Positions 47,926 to 59,200 of a stretch of 64,000 bases of DNA are shown one piece after another. A program made the translations under genes and the position numbers. How positions within the stretch are numbered: position 1 is the first letter of the stretch; each line of letters begins with the position of its first letter. Below the pieces are notes generated by a model. The model saw only the letters and a list, made by a program, of their open reading frames with translations, was not told the origin of the DNA and searched no databases. The stretch spans positions 1,116,001 to 1,180,000 of the forward strand of contig OZ234499.1 of the NCBI GenBank assembly GCA_965153455.1, in the 5' to 3' direction. The stretch is from Sphagnum compactum. Lineage: Eukaryota > Bryophyta > Sphagnopsida > Sphagnales.

Positions 47926-49145
47926 TTTTTTTTTAGTGCTTTAAAGATATAAAAGGACTTTTGAAACATTGTGAATTTTCATGAAAACTTTGTAGTTTCA
48001 ACTTTGAAAATATAAAAATTTATTTCAAAATTTTAACGAGTTTTTGTTGATATATAATGTTCCCGTGATGATTTTTCAAAAATTCAAAATTAAAAAAAAA
48101 GATTGTCCACACATTTTGTGGTTCCTTATTTCATGTATTTGCCCCAAGGTCTTATTACAACCCAAGGAGAGGGTGATTTTAAGTATAAAATTATTATGTG
48201 CAAAATATTTGGTGGTAGAATAGGCCCATAGGCAGTAGTAATGTGGCTTGTACATTTTATTGTTGATGAAGTATAACCTTCAAATGGAGAGAAAATAAAT
48301 TAGGACTTGTAAATTATATACAATTGTCTTCACAAGGACCGTTAAAAGAAAAAAATCCACATCTGATTAGCAAATGCAATGGGCTTCAAAAACTAATTTT
48401 CCACCTTATATGGTCCAATTTTTCTTGTTAATGGTTGGGGTTGGGAAAACAGTTTCACATTTTACGTTGAATATTGGAATATTAATAGAGGTCCAATGGA
48501 CCTTTTTTTCAATATATAAAACCTTGAAGTTTCACATTATATCATAGAGTTATCCATAAAGTCACTTTTTGTTTCACCACTTATTTCCTTTGCTTTCACC
48601 CCCTATCCCTTCTTTAAGTGGTAGTTGCAAAGTAAGGAAATTTTATTAAGTCTGGGTATCAAATGTTAAAACTTAGCATTTAATTAAACACAATGTTTGA
48701 GAGTAATTATAGTAGTTGTATAGGTAGGAACAATGAGAATATATGTAGCAGTAGGGCACCTAGGAAAAAGGAAAGACAAGATGAAATTCAGTTTACACCA
48801 AAATTGGTGGATTATTAGTTTTGATGCCCTATTATGCCGAAATTGGCCATTCTTGCCCCCTAATAGCATGACTTTATGGATAACTCTAATATCTTATATA
48901 AGCCTTGGAAATAAACAACTACAAAGATATGTCTTTGATTAAGGATTCATACACCATAGATGCATAAAAAGAAAAGTGTCAAAAGGTCATCCTAAAACTT
49001 ATCTATCATATCATGAACCCATAATGAAAGGGGAAATTAAGCATGCAAGTAAATTCATGTTTTACCTTTGTATACCAATCTTTATTATTACTCACATAGA
49101 AAGTTTGAGTATTGTAGTACCTTTTTAGGTTCAACCGTAATAAAA
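47926..49145. other. Gene-free stretch
   Basis: It begins at the gag truncation point, where CTAGTTTTTTTTAGTG occurs. No coding or repeat structure is recognised up to the nested CACTA pair. Confidence 0.5.
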
Positions 49146-49205
49146 TTACACTATGAAAGACTGGGTGTTTTGCAACTAGCCTTGCAACTCAATTTTTGAA
49201 TTGTA

Positions 49206-49340
49206 AAGGACATTTGCAACTCACTATATTCATACGCTGTGAATGCGAACAAACAAGTTGCATGAATTGCAGAAAACATTTGCAACTCACTGTATTTATA
49301 TGCTATGAGTGCTAACGAACAAGGTGCATGAGTTGCAAAG
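49206..49340. repeat. About 69-bp tandem duplication in the outer CACTA subterminal region
   Basis: ACATTTGCAACTCACTATAT and ACATTTGCAACTCACTGTAT begin successive copies. Each copy is followed by a GCTGTGAATGCGAAC-like block and AAGTTGCATGAATTGCA. Confidence 0.85.
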
Positions 49341-51029
49341 TTGCAATTCATTGTATATACAATGCAACCATTATGAGAAAAACCCCATTTTTTAACTATG
49401 TTTTCAACTATTTCTCAACTATCATTTATAATTGAAAAAATCACTTTCAAATACAAGTTGTTTTTTGTAACTCAAAAATGAAGTTGTCAACTAATTTCCA
49501 AAATAGTCGACAATGTAGAATCGACCCTGCAACATAGTTGAAAACAACGTACATGTGTCAATTTGTGGGTTCATGTTGAGGTGACAACGTTTTAGTTGAA
49601 AATGACATACATTTTAATCGAGGCAACATTTCAATTGGTAAGTGCTAATTGGACCTAATTGACTCCATGCTAACAAGTCATTGGATGAACTTTATCCACC
49701 TACGTGTCATGTCATTTGGGGGTGTGGAATTGGAATTATGACTATTGTTCAACTATATTACAACTAATGTAACATTGGCATGTGTCATGTCATTGAGGAA
49801 AGGCATGGAGTTTTAGAATTTTGATTATTAATCAATTATATTATAACTAATGGAACATTGACATGTGTCACATGGGAATTCATGGTCCACCATCAAACTA
49901 AATTATTTGACGTGTGCCATGTGTATGGTCTCAAAATCTTGAAATTATTGTTTTATTGAAAATGTCAACATATGATATTGTGCCACGTGGACACTTATGT
50001 TACACACTTACATGACACATGGCATCTTGTTGTTTGTAGGTCATCTAACATATGTGAAATTGAGCCAAAGTAAAAAGATCAACTATAAGGTAGTTGAAAA
50101 CAAGTTGAAAATAAATTGAAAATATGTTGAAAATAAGTCAAAATTTATGAAAATTAGTTGAAATGTAGTTGAAATTACAAGTATACACAAATTTCAGTCA
50201 CAATTATAAGACTACTAAACCTAGACTATGGGGATAATACACTTAGCTAAAATTAACTAAAGAAAAGCAAACCATAATAAAAGCATAGTCTACTTACACA
50301 TTATTAACTAAGAATGCAAAACCTATTATAATCTGAAAATTATGCAAGGAAACATTGTTCCCATGTAGGAAATGGTCCCATCTACATCCCGAAGATGCCA
50401 ATGTTATTAATCAAACATTTATTGGAACAATGAAATGACTTTCCTATAAGGTGGTTGTCCTATGTTTATGCACTAATGGTGTGAACTCGTTGTTGGCATG
50501 TTTAATTAGATTGTTGCCTTGTTGGACCACATTTTTGACTTATTCATAACTGCACCCTGCATTTTTTAATTAAAAAATTGAAAGTTGTTAGAAATGAGAA
50601 AACTTAATAGGAATTTAAATTATAATGCATCAAGAAAAAAATTGTGCATTAGTTGCACACATTAAGTATCAATAAAAACATTATCATTTACTCCTCAAGA
50701 ATAAGGAAGTTTAATAAAGAAAAAAAACACTTTGAAATCTGGAAAAATTATAATTAAATAATGAATAGAATTGGCACATATTTTGGGTTTACCTTATACA
50801 TAGTCAACAAACATGGTTGAAACTTAATTGAAATCTAATTGAACCTAATCAAAATATAGTAGAACTTACATAGTTGAAACTTAATTGAAAGTAGTTCACT
50901 AAAATAAACATAATCAAAACCTTACTTGCATTTGATGGTTGAAAAAGTTCATAAGTTTAACTCGCATTACCCAAATGTTTGTCTTAGAACTAAAAAAGGA
51001 GAAAAACCAATGAAAGTTGAGGAAAAAAA

Positions 51030-51380
51030 CTTTCATACTTACAAAACATGTTTTTCTTTTTTCTTTTATTTGGACCCCTCCTACTTTCAAAGTTCATTAA
51101 ATTTTCATATCTTCATCATTTTAAATGATTTAAAGTGCTACATGAATGCCACCTTAAGCTCTACAAATAATCTTGAATTGTAATAACAATAGAGCAACAT
51201 AAAAGGAAATTTTTGGGTGTTCAATAACTGATTGTGGTTTGTTGTTTTGAGTTATTGACCCCCCTTACATTGGGGGGCCATAACTTTCTCATTTTTAGTC
51301 TGTTTTTTATCGAATGTGCTAAGAGGAGGGATTCAACATTTGCTTGGACACTCGAGACAAAAGAACCTTCCCCTTGGATC
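51030..51380 (+). repeat. Core shared with outer CACTA, this copy plus-oriented
   Basis: Blocks in order: ACAAAACATGTTTTTC, GGACCCCTCCTACTTTCAAA, AAATGATTTAAA, GGAAATTTTTGGGTGTT, a TTGACCCCCCTTAC ... GGGGGGCCATAACTTTCT block, ATCGAATGTGC. All recur in reverse complement at 54,235-54,605. Confidence 0.85.
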
Positions 51381-52419
51381 TAGAATGCCCTAAGTGCTTA
51401 AGTGTACTAAAACCAGCCTAGTTACCTTAATGTAAGTTCAAAGAAAAACCTAGTTGAAAAAACAACTAGCAAGAGTTCAAAACAAAACCTAACTAAAAAA
51501 GAATTTAACTAAGGTAACATGGTGGAAAAATCAAAGATAAAATATCTTGGTAAAGGGAAAATAAACAAAAAAGAGGAAAATAGTTTTAAGCACTTGCAAT
51601 TGTGAAAGGTGTGTGTGATGGTGGCTTCCAAACTCCATAGACTTGTCTCCTCATGTTATTCATGTTCATTGGCCTTGACACCATATGACCTTAATGTGTT
51701 TACTTTAAAAAGTGCAATAAAAAGAAAAAAAAAACTTGAACATGATTATAAAAAAAAACCTTCACAATAACCCCAAAATGAAAAACTTCAAATTCTTCAC
51801 ATGCAAAAGGCACGATGCACTCATTTGAAAAAACCCATGAATTACATGATTTAAATTTCCAAACACAAGTTGAGCCTAAGGAAAAGCAAGATAAAACAAA
51901 ACAAACTGTAGAAAAGGAGAAAAAAATCAAACTAGAACGCAAAGAAAGCTTAAAGTTAATGACAATGTTATATAAAGGTAGTCCCTTCACCATGGATGGA
52001 TGAAGTTGTGGTTATAGTTGAGATGTCAACTAACTTTCAACTATGTATGTTGACATCGTTTCAAGTAGTTTTCAATTATAACTCAAAATTTGAATTTCCT
52101 GCCAACACATTGCCACCATTGTTATGTCAACTATCCATTCATCCATATTATTTGGCACATTAAATCATTCATGCATTCATACTACATGTCCCATTAAACC
52201 CATCCATTCATAATTAATTATGACATTATACATATAATGACATTTAATGGCATAAATGGAATCATTTATAAATGAATGATATTTTATGATGTAATTTAAA
52301 ACATTATAAATGGTATAATTTTAATTTTGTGGTATTTTATAACATTTTAATGAATATGTAAAATGCCATAAAATTATGTACCAATTATTTTATACCACAA
52401 AATTGAACCCTTGTTAAGC

Positions 52420-53190
52420 TAAAATAGCTTGCCTAGCCTAGTTAATTATCATTGCCTAGGTTTAATTAACTTCCTTACCTAACTTAAAGCCTATGTAAAC
52501 CTAGGCAAGTAGTAATAGGTTAAGTATAGGTAGGTTGTGAATTGTGACACCATGATTAAACAAAAATCAAGTAGATACCTACCAAAGCCTTGCTTAGTTA
52601 CCTAGTTACTTAATACTTATCTAACTATACCTAATTAGTTTAAGTAACCTACTTATTTACATTTGACTTAACATATCTACTTATTATTTACCTAGGGACT
52701 TCCTATTGCATTTAGGTAGACAATAAGTAAGTAAGTAATCATAGCTTGCCTTGCCTTGCCTTGCCACCCCATTTAAATGTAGCTTCACAAACTATCCAAC
52801 CTAACTACTTAAGTAGCCTACATGCTTATATGCCTCATTAGCTACCTAGGTAGGTTGTAGGTTAAAGCAAGTACACTTGTTGCAAATTACTTCTAGGTAC
52901 CTATAGGTAGGTATGTAATATTTTTAGGTTAGGTAGGTACTTACTACATATATTATTAAAGTAGTTATAAGTAGGTGATAAATTGTAGGTTAAATAGATT
53001 TAGTTTATAACATAGGTGATTTAAAGTAGGGTGTAGGTTAGGTTATGTAGGTCAATAATTTGTAGGTGCTTAAGTAGGTAGGTATGTAATATGTAGGTAT
53101 AAGTTACAATAGTAAGTAGATAACATGTACATAGGGTGTAAGTAATGATAAGTAGGTAGGTGGGTAGGGTATAGGTAATGATAATTAAAG
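52420..53190. repeat. TAGG/CCTA array inside the inner CACTA
   Basis: Long degenerate run of CTACTTA, TTAGGTAGG and GTAGGTAGGT words on the right side of the element. Confidence 0.8.
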
Positions 53191-53809
53191 TTGAAGTACG
53201 GTTGAAAATGCATGTAATAATTCATTAATATCTTTTTTTCATCCATTCAAAAACAAGATCCACCAAAATAGTCAAGCAATTGACTTGAGGTGGCATGATA
53301 TCATGGCAAAGTGGAATTCTCAACTACTCTTCAATTGGGTTATATTTTATTTTAAAAAATATTTTGATAGTCAACATCCATTAGTGGTCAATGTCGTACA
53401 TTTACCAAACTAGTTGACACGTCAACTCATTTGAAATGCCATCCCATCCATGTGGAACTTTTAAAATAAATATTATTTTGTAGTTGAAACAAAGTTGAGG
53501 ACAACATGTACTCAAAAATTGGTTGGTTAGAAAATGCCATTTTTCTCCTAGTGAACTCATTACAACTCAATTGCAACTTTGTTGAAACAACTCTTTTTTA
53601 ACTACTATGCAACTCCATTATAATTGCACCCGTGATGTCATGCTAATGTCATTAGTTATCATTCATCCTTTAAAATTTGACATATGGCATAATGAAGATA
53701 TTTAAACATAAAAAATATTTTCTTTTTGAAATATTGATCTCCATCGTCCAATATGATTATTAATGATGGTTTGAAATGGTGACATGTGGCATATTAAATA
53801 TTTATTTTA

Positions 53810-53960
53810 GTAGTTAGGTAGGTTGTACATAACCGTATGTAGGTAGGTTGATAGGTCTTAAAACCTACATTTACCTAGGACCTATCTACCTACCTACCTA
53901 CATAGGTAGAAAAATAGGACTTACTTACTTACCTAGACCTCCTTATTTACCTAAGTAGGT
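53810..53960. repeat. TAGG/CCTA array inside the outer CACTA
   Basis: GTAGGTAGGTTGATAGG followed by the complementary CCTACCTACCTACATAGG, so part of the array is palindromic. Confidence 0.8.
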
Positions 53961-54234
53961 AAGTAAATAGGAAAGCACAAGACTAAATGAACTAAAAAAT
54001 AGCCATGAAATTCTTTATTTTTATTTTATGTTTTGCTTTTAGGTTAAACTTTTTTGAACTCATCCCAAAACGACACTTGTATTTTGATGTGAAAATATAA
54101 AAGAACAATCCTTTTTATATATGGTTTAACATGGGATTTGAAGACAAAACATATAGGTTAAATGTTTTAGTTATTCTTTAATTGCAAATTGAGTTGTAAT
54201 TAAGTTGCAACTATAACATTTAAACGCTCAAAAT

Positions 54235-54605
54235 AGGCCACATCCAAAGGGAGGGTTCCATTGTTTCTAGTAACTAAAAAACAATTGAACCCTTCCTATT
54301 GGCACATCGAACGCACCAAAAATTGTCAAAAATAGTATAAAATTAAGAAAGTTATGGGCCCCCAAAATAAAGGGGGTCAAAAATTCAAAAAAACATACCA
54401 CTAAATGGTACAAAGGTTAATTCCCAAACACCCCAAAAATTCCTTGTATTGTTATTAAAGTTCAAGATATTTTGTACAACTTTAGATCATTCCTATAACA
54501 TTTTAAATCATTTAAAATGAAAAAGAAATAAAAAAGTTATGAGGTTTGAAAGTAGGAGGGGTCCAAAGAGAAAAAAAGGAAAAACACATGTTTTGTAAGT
54601 TGGAA
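54235..54605 (-). repeat. Core shared with inner CACTA, inverted copy
   Basis: Contains ACATCGAACGCACC, AGAAAGTTATGGGCCCCC, CCAAAAATTCCTTG, TTTGAAAGTAGGAGGGGTCC and AAAACACATGTTTTGTAAG. These are the reverse complements, with substitutions, of the blocks at 51,030-51,380. Confidence 0.85.
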
Positions 54606-55296
54606 AGCTTAATTGTCTTCTTGTTATTTTTTCAATACTCCTTTTCCTTTCCATCTCAAAGTTGATTCTAAAGCTTCAAGTATTACTCCCATAACATTTT
54701 GAATCACTCAAAATGAAACACATATGATGAAAATATAAATAACTAATGAATATGTACTTTATTAAGTTATAAGTAGTTGTATTAAAATCATAATATAGTT
54801 GAATAGTAATATTTTAATAGTGGCGCACTAGTGGCCATACTGTATCAATGGAACCATAATAAAAAATTAATTGCAAATGTATCCCATGATGGGTGGTGGA
54901 AATGTGGACATGTGGCATGATCACATGTATGTACATTGTACATTAGTTGCAACATAGTTGTTACTTTAATGGCACATTTACAACAGTTTTAAAATAGTTG
55001 TCACATGTAACCATAATGCAACTCTTCAAAAAGTCAAACATGGTTGACTACATATGTAAGTACGATGTGTATAAATTACCATATAGATAACTCATCTTCA
55101 ACTCATTTGCAACTATAATACAACTAACTGATTTTCTGACATGACAATTTGTTTATTAATACATTGTATTTCTAAGGGGATAATTACATAGTAGTTGTAA
55201 TACTTAAGGGATGGTTGCATAATAGTTGTATATAAGTTGTTTTTTGAGTTTTAATTGTAGGGTAGTGTGGTTCAACAAACATAATTTCTCATAGTG

Positions 55297-56297
55297 TTAC
55301 TTTTAGAAATGTTGAAATTTTAAAAAATTACAAGCATGCAAAAATATGAGGAAACTTAAGAGTTATTTGCTTTAAGCCAATGCACCATTAGAGAGCAAGT
55401 ACCCAATTATTGAAATTTTTTTTCTATCATATAATTTGATGGAACATTATGTCTCCTTGATTTTACAAAAGGAAGTAATAAGAATTGTTTAAAAAGGTGT
55501 CATTATGTTAAAGATTCAGAGTTTAGAAAACATGCCAAAGAAATTTTTATATTGCTGAAATTTTATAAATTATTATATTATTATCACAAAAGTGGATTCT
55601 TAAAATAAAATAATTGGGTCCAACCACGCTATTAGGAGCCACACATGCCCCTTTAAACCATTGCTTTATTCCTAGAATCTTTTTAAAATCTTTTTAATAC
55701 CTCTTTAAAAAACCATTAATTTTTGAAAAAGTTTTCTAAATACTAACATGTTACGGTGTATATTTAAAAAATTCAAAAATAGGTCATTAAAAAATATTTT
55801 CAAATTGTGCTTTTAGTGTCAAAACTTCTTTTAAATTGCTTTTATCCAACTTTTAAGCAGTGGTTACAAAACTTTAAAAGTTTTTATACATATTTTTCAC
55901 TCATTAGATTGACTCCGAATTTTTATGATATGTACATAATGTATTCACAATATCATTTTATACAAATTTATTCTATCTATTATTATTATTTACAATCCAA
56001 AGTTCAAAAAATTAATAGTGGTTACGACTACTTTTGGTGTACCTATTGGTATGATTGCACCCAATTATTCGATACCCAAGTGTCGAACTTGAAAAAATAC
56101 TATGGTAATATACATAAGTCAAAATCTAGAATCACAATTTTTTTTGGGACAATGGTTCTTTTTGAAAGACACAAAGATGTATTCACTAGCTATAAATTGG
56201 CAATAAAACTTCTTTCCATAACCATGACCCATTAACACCACATGAAAGGAAGACTAGAGTGTGAACTAAAAATGAATTATGGTAACTGTAGGCTGGT
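55297..56297. other. Spacer between the CACTA pair and the kaurene oxidase relic
   Basis: A second copy of the 16-kb dispersed repeat lies at 55,633-55,900 (GGAGCCACACATGCCCC onward). The 142-codon plus-strand frame at 55,807 is Tyr/Phe/Ile-rich AT-driven noise. Confidence 0.55.
55633..55900 (+). repeat. Dispersed repeat, partner of 16,045-16,330
   Basis: Shares GAGCCACAC-TGCCCC, AATCTTTTTAAA, ATGTTACGG, a TTTTTCAAATTG block and CAACTTTTAAGCAG with the 16-kb copy, in the same order. Confidence 0.6.
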
Positions 56298-59200
56298 TCA
56301 TGGGGTTATGATACATTGAAGAGGATGGAGTTTGTGAGTACTCAAGTAGACAACATCTTCTATTTTGGAATTGAGATTTTCAATTTCCTCTGGTGCCAAT
56401 TCCCATTTAAAATGCTGCACAAAACTTGCAACAATTATTGGGACAATTAACATGGCCTGTGTCACAACAACAAAAACCAACATAATGGAATTTGCATCAA
56501 TCAATGTTTGAATTTTCAATTGTGACAAAAAAAAAAGATATGTTGTAAAATTTGATTTCCACCTAAGGCCACATCAACCAAATTTCCATGAAAAATAAAA
56601 TGGATTGGTTTGAAAGCTTTGTAATGTTGATCTTGGCCCATGATGGCAGGTCTTTGATTTTATCCTTAGGTGTAGTGAAACATCAAATTTTTGGACCCTT
56701 GCAATGTTCATTTTCTCTTATGGCAAGTGTTTGGATTTTAAACTTGGGTATAAGTATGGAAGCATCAAATTTATTACATGTGTAATACCGATACAAATTT
56801 TCTTGCCTGCCCCAAAAGGCATGATGCTAAAATTTTGGATGCCTATGTCCAAGCTTTTGTTGTTCAACAAGCGTTCAGGATCCCACTTCCCATGATCAGG
56901 CCATACATTTGGATCATTATGGATTCCAAACACATTTATCAACACCTATACACATCAACACACAATGCACTTAGAGATGGACATCTTTGGTTCATGAATA
57001 TTCTCTATAGCCTCTTGCCCAATCTCATCTTTGAGTTTTACATTTGAATTCACATTTGGATCACAAAGAACTTGGAGAAATCTCCTAAGTGTAGATTTTG
57101 AGGGCACCTTAAATATCCATGGATGCGCCCATCCTATAAAATAGGATGGGGTATTACACCTAGTATTCCTTGAAAAGGGAAGGGATAATATGCCTCTTTA
57201 GAGTTGCAAGATTCCTCCCACTAGATTAAGGAATATGTGGAAGAATTATATCTTTCATTTGCCTTGTGACTATATATGTTTAGGTTTTTGATAACTTGGG
57301 TTCCATGTTTTAAGATGAAATGAACATTCCCTATAAAGCACAAGGCACTTGGTTATTGCTTCACCCTAGGTGCTTTATTTTAGGAAAGGCCTGAACGCAC
57401 AAGTGGGAGACATTCCCAAAATGTCAAGCTAGTACACTAGTAGGTAATTACTTCATCCAAGGCCCTTATTTGGGACATGGCCTCACCCTTGGGCTTTGGG
57501 GGATATTCCCACAAAGCTAAACTATGTACATTACTTGTTTGTTCTAGTCCATGCCTTATTTTGGGAATGGCCGCACCCTTAGGGAGATTTGACCTACCAT
57601 GATTTCTTGAATGTTATAGTTGCATCAAACTATTTTTCTAACATGCTCTAGTCCATGCTTGGATCCTAGAATTGAAGGAAATCTAAAAGAATTTTTTGGT
57701 AAGCAACTAGTATATCAAAGTATCACCTACCTGCCAGCCCTTAGGAATGTCATAGCCACCAAGAGTGGTATCTTTGTTGACATAACGAGATGGGAACAAT
57801 GGGATGGGTGGGTATTTTCTGAAAGTTTATTTGATCACAACACTCAAGTAAGGCATGTTTGGAATATCATCTTCTTTAACCATCTAAGTCGTTATTTGAT
57901 TTTGACCACCTGTAACATCAATTATTTCCTTGTATAGACGTTCTTGTACTGCAAGATTCTTTGCAAGCTCAAACATGATCCATTCGGTTGTCACCATGCT
58001 CGTGTCTATGTTCACTGGTATTGGTTCCCATAATAATTGTTGCATTTCTAATTCACTCAAATGTTTTGCTTCTGTTAACAATATATCTGCTAAACATTTC
58101 CTTGGTCCCTATGGTCCACCCACCCAATAGACCACAACACGTAGATTGATGATCAGTCAATTGAATATTGAAAATTTAAAAGTTGTTGAAATTCAAAATA
58201 AATGATGATCAAAGTCAACTAAGTTTAACTCTCAAACTCATGAAACTGCATGTTTTACATAGGTTCAAAAGATGTTCTTTGGAAAACAAGATAGATGAAT
58301 CAATAACTTTTATTTTAAAAACATGAATACATCTAGCTTTTAAACTAATAAAAAATAATAATTCCATGTTTTGAAACTACATCCAATTCTTAGTGGATTA
58401 GATTTTAGTTACACGAATCCCATATTCTGTAAATTTGACATTACATTGGAAGTTAACTAATTACATACAAAGGATTGATTTTGTAGACGTTTGCGTTGTT
58501 CCTTGATAAGGCTCTTGATGATAAGTGTTCGTCGTTTCTCGATGGCCTTGATCTTGTCCTCTCGACTCTTGTTAGGTACCCATCTAAAGGCAGGGAAGAA
58601 ATCCCGCCAGTCAAACTCGATGATGATCTTGAATACATCATCGACTAATGCATCAAACATCTCCCATTTTGTTAAAATTCCCAATTCTAAACAATCAACT
58701 TCCTCTAGCACATACCCCCACACCTGTAAAAGGAAAACATACTCCCATTTTAGGACATAAATAAGAAGACCCAAGACATGATATCATCCACAAAAAAAAA
58801 ACATTCTAGGTGTTGATGATGATGATTACTTGGAACATGGAGAAGGGGAAAAGGATTTTCTTGATGTAGTTATGAACATCAATCATTGCACCTCCAAAAT
58901 GAAAGTGATTGCTTTTCAAGTCCAAGAACATGGCATCCAACATGGAGAAAAGAGCATTTTCTCGAATGGATCGACTTTGTTTCTGCCACACATTACATGA
59001 ATTCATGCAAAAGCCTTTGTGCAAGTAAGCCAAAGACACACAACCAACAAAACTTCATGTACCAATGGATGAAACTTTAGTATAGAACTATGATTACCTG
59101 GGTATTGGTGTTAAGGAGATGATGAACTAAAAGCGTTTTCAACATGCGGTATTGATTGTTGTAGTCTGAAAGTGATATCAAGTTTTTATCCCTACTTATA

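Larger units (their letters stand above)
49379..53553. mobile_element. Inner CACTA transposon, TSD AAC, nested in the outer one
   Basis: The left end is CATTATGAGAAAAACCCC (third base C->T). The right end read inward is CACTAGGAGAAAAATGGC; the first 28 bases match at about 22 positions. AAC flanks both ends (49,376-49,378 and 53,554-53,556). Subterminal words are AGTTGAAA, TCAACTAT and TAGTTGAC types. The interior has TAGG arrays (52,420-53,190) and a core shared in inverted orientation with the outer element. There is no transposase frame. It is non-autonomous. Confidence 0.92.
49149..55296. mobile_element. Outer CACTA transposon, TSD TTA, carrying a nested CACTA
   Basis: The left end is CACTATGAAAGACTGGG. 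The right end read inward is CACTATGAGAAATTATG, giving 10 matches in the first 12. TTA flanks both ends (49,146-49,148 and 55,297-55,299). Subterminal TTGCAACT/AGTTGCAA/TTGTAAT words crowd both ends. A 69-base duplication with TTGCAACTCACT sits at 49,206-49,340. Without the inner insert the element is just under 2 kb. It contains a TAGG array (53,810-53,960) and no coding capacity. It is non-autonomous. Confidence 0.92.

Noticed and set aside
55807-56235. 142-codon plus-strand frame
   Set aside because: Tyr/Phe/Ile-rich translation of AT-rich repeat DNA, with no motif.
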